From: Acidobacteriota bacterium | GTDB taxonomy: Bacteria; Acidobacteriota; Terriglobia; UBA7540 | Length of the DNA: 10,108 nt | Assembly (NCBI GenBank): GCA_021828225.1 | Contig: JAKASH010000059.1 | Span: forward strand, 1-10,108 | Direction of reading: 5' to 3' | Shown here: positions 6,608-10,108 of the stretch, in pieces | Position numbering within the stretch: the first letter of the stretch is position 1 | How the letters are laid out: each line of letters begins with the position of its first letter | Notes under the pieces: model-generated | What the model was told of the DNA's origin: nothing | The model's database searches: none | The model's input: the letters and a program-made list of their open reading frames with translations, nothing else | Program-made: the position numbers and the translations under genes

Positions 6608-8323
6608 ATGGACCTCTCCTCGAAAGACGACTCGATCGGCTGGAATCTACAGACTGCTGCTGTCGGTATATTGTGGCCTCGCCAGAGGCAGGCATTGCGA
6701 TCCAGAGATGCCGTGAACTCAATGGCATACGGCATACGGCACGCAACACGTGCGTTGGTTGACGCTTTTTTGACATTCCTTCCTCAACCTATCTCAGTGT
6801 ATGCAAGATCCTGTTCGCTGAATCTGGCTCGCCAGCGCTTAGATACCCTTCTGGGTCCCTCGTCTCTAAACGGTCCTCAGCGACGGTTGGTGCAGGTATC
6901 GTCTCTCATCGAGGATTGGTCAGGAGGCCGGGTTGGGCTCTGGTTCAATCCAACTGGTGATATTGCGGCGCCCTTTAATTTTCGGTCGGTACTGGGCTTG
7001 GCAGAAGTTCCGGTCGCTTCGCTGCATCACACGATCAGTTACCAGCAGTACCTGCAAACGAAATTTCCCTTACTTCTTCTTTCGCGGCCTCGTCCATTTG
7101 ACGCAATCATATGTACTTCACATGCGGCCAAGCGGGCCGTGGAGCAGGCAATATACCTGACGGCTGAAAGCCTCTCGAGGTCGCTTGGGATAGACCTGCC
7201 TTTCAACGGCAAGCTTCCCATCCTTCCTCTGGGTGTTGACACCGATATCATGCGTCCCCGGGGGAAGGAAGCGGCCCGAGTTTCCCTGGGGCTTGATAAT
7301 CGGGACGTGGTTCTCCTCTTTCTAGGCCGGACGTCGGTGGTTGATAAGGGGGATCTGGTGCCGTGGCTCCGCACGTTGTGCCGGCTACCGCAGCACATGC
7401 AAAAGCATCTTGTCATCGTCATCGCTGGACAACAGGAACAGAGCACAGCAACCGAACTCGACAGGTTCCTCAACTCTGAGCATCCTTTGTTCAGGATCAA
7501 CGCAAGGGGATTTATCCCGGAGCGGGCAAAACCCCTGGTTTACTCGGCTGCCGACATTTTCATCTCGCCGTCCGACTCTGTCCAGGAAATGTTTGGCCTG
7601 ACTCCGTTGGAAGCAATGGCTTGTGGAGTGCCACAAATCGTCTCCGATTGGGACGGGTACCGGGACATCGTTGAGGACGGAAAGACAGGATTTCTCATCC
7701 CGACGGTTTGGGGTTCCTGTACCACGCAAATCGATGCACTTTCGCTGCTGGACCCTGCAGATTGGCAGGATACGCACTTCCACCTTGGGCAGTCAGTCGC
7801 CGTGGACTGTGAAGTTTTTCTGGAACGAATTAAGCTGATGATCGAGGATTCACAACTGCGCGCACGGATGTCCAGTGAGTCCCGCCAGCGGGCGGTCGAG
7901 CTGTTCAGTTGGCCGACTGTCGTCCAAAGGTACCGCGAGTTGTTTGGCTCGCTGGTTGACGAGGCGCGGAGCTGTACTGGGAGGTCAGGAGACTGCAGTC
8001 ATCGTTCCGTTCCGCAACCTCGTTATTTTGATCTGTTTTGTCACTTCGCCACTGCAACCCTTGAACCTTCTACATTGCTCTGTCCTTCGACACAACGGTT
8101 TCAGGACTCACAGTTGGCCGAGCAGTTTCCTTATCCGGATTTGCAAGATCTTAACCCTGACATCATCAGCCTCATCGATGATGTCATGGCTTCCGATCAT
8201 GGGCAAATAAGGGTTCAGGAAGTTATTGAGACTTGTCAGCAGGCCACACCGGATTTGGAACAGGGCGTTGTCTGGCGACACTTGATGTGGCTAATTAAAT
8301 ACGGATTTGTGCGAGCAGCCTGA
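6608..8323 (+). CDS. GT4-type glycosyltransferase with extra C-terminal domain (about 571 aa)
   Basis: The protein has the C-terminal half of a GT-B fold glycosyltransferase. From ATG 6608, residues 215-228 include LPILPLGVDTDIMRP, the strand VVLLFLGR follows, and the donor-site EX7E motif is E327...E335 in EMFGLTPLEAMACGVPQIV, followed by DWDGYRDIVEDGKTGFLIPT. These are hallmarks of GT4 retaining transferases using nucleotide-sugar donors. The GT-B core ends near residue 455. About 115 residues follow, with YFDLFCHFATATL and a helical end (VVWRHLMWLIKYGFV), which I do not recognise. Start choice is open: ATG 6608 has purines but poor spacing, whereas GTG 6557 overlaps the previous stop as GTGA and would repeat the coupling seen at the two preceding junctions (588 aa). 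The acceptor is unknown; a Ser/Thr/Asn/Cys residue of the Cys-rich protein is the contextual guess. Confidence 0.87.
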   Translation: MDLSSKDDSIGWNLQTAAVGILWPRQRQALRSRDAVNSMAYGIRHATRALVDAFLTFLPQPISVYARSCSLNLARQRLDTLLGPSSLNGPQRRLVQVSSLIEDWSGGRVGLWFNPTGDIAAPFNFRSVLGLAEVPVASLHHTISYQQYLQTKFPLLLLSRPRPFDAIICTSHAAKRAVEQAIYLTAESLSRSLGIDLPFNGKLPILPLGVDTDIMRPRGKEAARVSLGLDNRDVVLLFLGRTSVVDKGDLVPWLRTLCRLPQHMQKHLVIVIAGQQEQSTATELDRFLNSEHPLFRINARGFIPERAKPLVYSAADIFISPSDSVQEMFGLTPLEAMACGVPQIVSDWDGYRDIVEDGKTGFLIPTVWGSCTTQIDALSLLDPADWQDTHFHLGQSVAVDCEVFLERIKLMIEDSQLRARMSSESRQRAVELFSWPTVVQRYRELFGSLVDEARSCTGRSGDCSHRSVPQPRYFDLFCHFATATLEPSTLLCPSTQRFQDSQLAEQFPYPDLQDLNPDIISLIDDVMASDHGQIRVQEVIETCQQATPDLEQGVVWRHLMWLIKYGFVRAA

Positions 8324-8429
8324 AGGAAAAAGGGAAGACTGTTCGGGAAGAGAATCATTTGGTGTTTCACGGAACTGCATCGTAGACTTCCAGCCACGGT
8401 TCAATTAATTCTTGGTGAAGTGGGTAACT

Positions 8430-9080
8430 ATGGCAAGAATCCCGGTAGGAATGAGACGCCCACGAGAGCAGGGGTTCACGGTGTTTTTTACCGGGCTTTC
8501 CGGAGCGGGGAAGTCGACCATTGCCGAGATCCTTCAAACTGAATTATCAAAGATGAGCGCTCGCCGGGTCACCCTGCTGGATGGTGATTACCTCCGCAAG
8601 CATCTTTCTTCCGACCTTGGGTTTTCAAAACACGACCGCGACACAAACGTTCGCCGCGCCGGCCACCTTGCATCCGAGATTACCAGAAAAGGCGAAATCG
8701 TGGTTTGTGCCCTTATTGCTCCTTATGACTCGGCGCGGAAACAAGTTCGTGACATGATTGAACCTTACGGTGGCTTCGTGCTGGTCCATGTTAATACTCC
8801 ATTGAGGATCTGTGAGCAGCGGGACCCGAAAGGTCTCTACGCTAAGGCGAGAGCTGGCCTGATCAAGGATTTCACCGGTGTCAGTGACCCATACGAACCA
8901 CCGCAAGATGCAACAGTTGTTATCGATACTACCAATTTGAGTCCAGAAGAGTCCGCACACAAGATTTTACTTTGTCTCCAACGCTTAGGCTACGTTCCAA
9001 GAAAACATAACAACTTTCGAAGGCCACAATTTGAGCTCGTGAATGGACAGGATGCAAAAGTCTTTAGGTTCAAGTGGTAG
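8430..9080 (+). CDS. cysC: Adenylylsulfate (APS) kinase
   Basis: This enzyme phosphorylates APS with ATP to give PAPS, the donor used by sulfotransferases and an intermediate of sulfate assimilation. The 216 residues cover the whole family domain: Walker A GLSGAGKST (22-30), DGD (51-53), GFSKHDRDTN (64-73) contacting APS, IAPYDSAR (96-103), RDPKGLYAKARAG (121-133) and FTGVSDPYEPP (138-148). The position of the classical catalytic or phosphorylated serine (ISP in E. coli) is alanine here, as in many other bacterial members of the family. ATG 8430 is preferred over the in-frame TTG at 8412. About 25 residues after the domain form a basic tail. The gene begins 106 bases after the glycosyltransferase, with no clear terminator between them. 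No sulfate adenylyltransferase is present in the window, so a dedicated role in supplying PAPS to the sulfotransferase-like protein is plausible. Confidence 0.93.
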   Translation: MARIPVGMRRPREQGFTVFFTGLSGAGKSTIAEILQTELSKMSARRVTLLDGDYLRKHLSSDLGFSKHDRDTNVRRAGHLASEITRKGEIVVCALIAPYDSARKQVRDMIEPYGGFVLVHVNTPLRICEQRDPKGLYAKARAGLIKDFTGVSDPYEPPQDATVVIDTTNLSPEESAHKILLCLQRLGYVPRKHNNFRRPQFELVNGQDAKVFRFKW

Positions 9081-9504
9081 GCTTAGAAAACCAGGACAAC
9101 TGCAAGGGGGATTGTCCTGTGAAACCGGCTTCACCATGATCGAGCTGCTGGTCGTGATTGCCATCATCCTGATCATGGCGTCGTTTGCCGCTCCGATCTA
9201 CAGCCGGATCGTGACCCGCTCGCACGAAGCCGTTTTGAAAGACGACCTCTTCACCCTGCGCGAGATGATCAACCGGTACACGCTCGACAACCACAAGCCG
9301 CCCGAATCCTTGCAGGCGCTGGTGAAGGCAGGCTATTTCTCGGGAGGCCTGCCCATCGATCCCTTTACCGGCTCCAACCAGACCTGGCGACCGGTGATCG
9401 AGCAGGGCCAGATCAGCCCGGAGAAAACCTTCACCGGCGTGGTCAACGTCCGCAGCGGGTCGAACGCCCGCTCGCTCGAAGGAACGCCCTACAGCAGCTG
9501 GTAG
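9043..9504 (+). CDS. Type II secretion pseudopilin-like protein (GspG-type, prepilin leader)
   Basis: The motif G|FTMIELLVVIAIILIMASFAAPIY (G29, F30 from ATG 9043) is a prepilin peptidase site followed by the N-terminal hydrophobic helix of type IV pilins and pseudopilins. The rest (KDDLFTLREMINRYTLDN, then PESLQALVKAGYF and LPIDPFTG) matches the small GspG-like globular domain. The product should sit in the inner membrane until assembled into a pseudopilus. The start is uncertain: ATG 9043 overlaps the end of the APS kinase gene by 38 bases, ATG 9052 gives a 26-residue leader, and TTG 9112 would give a very short leader close behind AAGGGGG. Third codon positions are much more GC-rich than in the APS kinase gene just upstream. 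It is a lone pilin gene without other secretion genes in view, so its machinery must be encoded elsewhere. Confidence 0.85.
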   Translation: MDRMQKSLGSSGRLRKPGQLQGGLSCETGFTMIELLVVIAIILIMASFAAPIYSRIVTRSHEAVLKDDLFTLREMINRYTLDNHKPPESLQALVKAGYFSGGLPIDPFTGSNQTWRPVIEQGQISPEKTFTGVVNVRSGSNARSLEGTPYSSW

Positions 9505-9536
9505 CCTGCGGGTGAGATTATTGCGGGAGGTTTGAC

Positions 9537-9851
9537 ATGAAAGACATCCAAGGCCATGATTACACCTGGACGAAATCCTGGATCGAGTTCAAAGCTCCCA
9601 ATGAGCCGGGCGTCTATTCGCTCCGCGACAGAGAAGGCCGGTTAATTTATGTCGGCAAAGGCAACATCCGGGAGCGCCTGTTGAGCCACTGGAACCGGGA
9701 GAACTCGACCGACCTTGCCATCTGGAGTCATAACCCCCGCACCTTCCGCTTTGAACTGACCCGCCATCCCGCCGAGCGCCAGGCCGAACTGGTCCGGGAA
9801 CTCCATCCCATCTGCCCGCCGGTTTCGCACTCCCTCTTTGCCCGGCATTAG
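9537..9851 (+). CDS. Small GIY-YIG domain protein (104 aa)
   Basis: ATG 9537 has GGGAGG six bases upstream (9525-9530) and lies 32 bases after the pseudopilin stop. The short protein is almost entirely a GIY-YIG nuclease-type fold: GVY (25-27), LIYVGKG (36-42), an arginine-rich helix NIRERLLSH (43-51) holding the likely catalytic arginine, and a glutamate in ERQAELVRELHPICP (E84) at the metal-binding position. Free-standing proteins like this occur widely in bacteria; their substrates are mostly unknown and may be DNA. There is no partner domain. The codon style matches the pseudopilin rather than the upstream modification genes. Its position beside a transposase suggests a mobile or variable stretch. 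Confidence 0.75.
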   Translation: MKDIQGHDYTWTKSWIEFKAPNEPGVYSLRDREGRLIYVGKGNIRERLLSHWNRENSTDLAIWSHNPRTFRFELTRHPAERQAELVRELHPICPPVSHSLFARH

Positions 9852-9904
9852 CCCAAGTTCGTCACAAGAAGAGTCGGAACTAGTCTAAGTGCTGTGAGAT
9901 CAGT

Positions 9905-10108
9905 TCAAGCTACGTGCGAGTCTGCACTACATTCCTGATCAAAACTGAACCGTTCAGGGATGGCGATTCCAAGCTGGGCGAGGAGTTTTTTCTGTTCGGT
10001 TGTGGGTGTGGTGGTGCGCCGGAGTCGAATCTCACGGCCGTCGGTGGTGGGCAGCACGATATCGGCGCTGACCAGAGTGCCCAGCAAGTCCAGAGCGCCT
10101 TGGCCGGA
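9905..10108 (-). CDS. Transposase, C-terminal end (continues beyond window), IS1634-like
   Basis: On the minus strand a frame runs in from the right window edge without a stop and ends at 9905-9907; 67 residues are visible. A TTG near 10087 is not a credible start because the frame stays open to the edge. The sequence LGTLVSADIVLPTTDGREIR followed by RRTTTPTTEQKKLLAQLGIAIPERF resembles the C-terminal tail of DDE transposases of the IS1634 type, which end in a short strand-rich segment and a QxxLLxxLGxxLP helix. The catalytic residues lie outside the window. The assignment rests on this tail only and is therefore tentative. The left end of the element should lie between 9852 and 9904, but I cannot define an inverted repeat without the other end. 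Confidence 0.55.
   Translation of the reverse strand, partial: SGQGALDLLGTLVSADIVLPTTDGREIRLRRTTTPTTEQKKLLAQLGIAIPERFSFDQECSADSHVA

Noticed and set aside
9877..9906. Imperfect inverted repeat (GAACTAGTC / GATCAGTTC) as the insertion-sequence end or a terminator
   Set aside because: Only seven of nine positions pair, there is no T-run, and the far end of the element is not available for comparison.

Overview
The window (10,108 bases, fairly GC-rich) is a densely packed bacterial accessory region. Long Ser/Thr-rich and Ig-like exported proteins of unknown function, a GspG-like single pilin, a DsbA with an N-terminal helix and a mid-range GC content together suggest a soil-type Acidobacteriota or similar Gram-negative lineage. 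That placement is inference; no rRNA or marker gene is present. All intact genes lie on the + strand. The only minus-strand gene is the tail of a transposase at the right edge.

Layout. 1-392: C-terminal DNA-binding part of an AraC-family regulator cut by the window edge, followed by a 20-bp tandem repeat. 542-3215: three tightly spaced genes for secreted proteins of unknown function (326, 373 and 170 aa), each with a signal peptide. 3216-3452: a 237-bp gap. 3453-8323: an operon-like run with a 169-aa exported protein carrying 13 cysteines in its last 65 residues, a sulfotransferase-like protein, a DsbA-like thiol-disulfide oxidoreductase, an unrecognised 187-aa protein and a GT4-type glycosyltransferase with an extra C-terminal domain. 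8430-9080: adenylylsulfate (APS) kinase. 9043-9851: a pseudopilin-like protein and a small GIY-YIG domain protein in a more GC-rich codon style. 9905-10108: 3' end of a transposase on the minus strand.

The most interesting part is 3453-9080. A signal-peptide-bearing Cys-rich small protein sits first, followed by genes whose families form disulfides (DsbA), transfer sulfonate (sulfotransferase-like) or sugar (GT4), and make the sulfonate donor PAPS (APS kinase). Several genes overlap by 4 bases. I propose, as inference, a biosynthetic locus for a secreted, disulfide-rich, possibly glycosylated and sulfated peptide or small protein of a kind I do not recognise. Two cautions apply: the sulfotransferase-like protein has a degenerate nucleotide-binding loop, and the putative cytoplasmic enzymes would have to act before export of a substrate that looks Sec-targeted.
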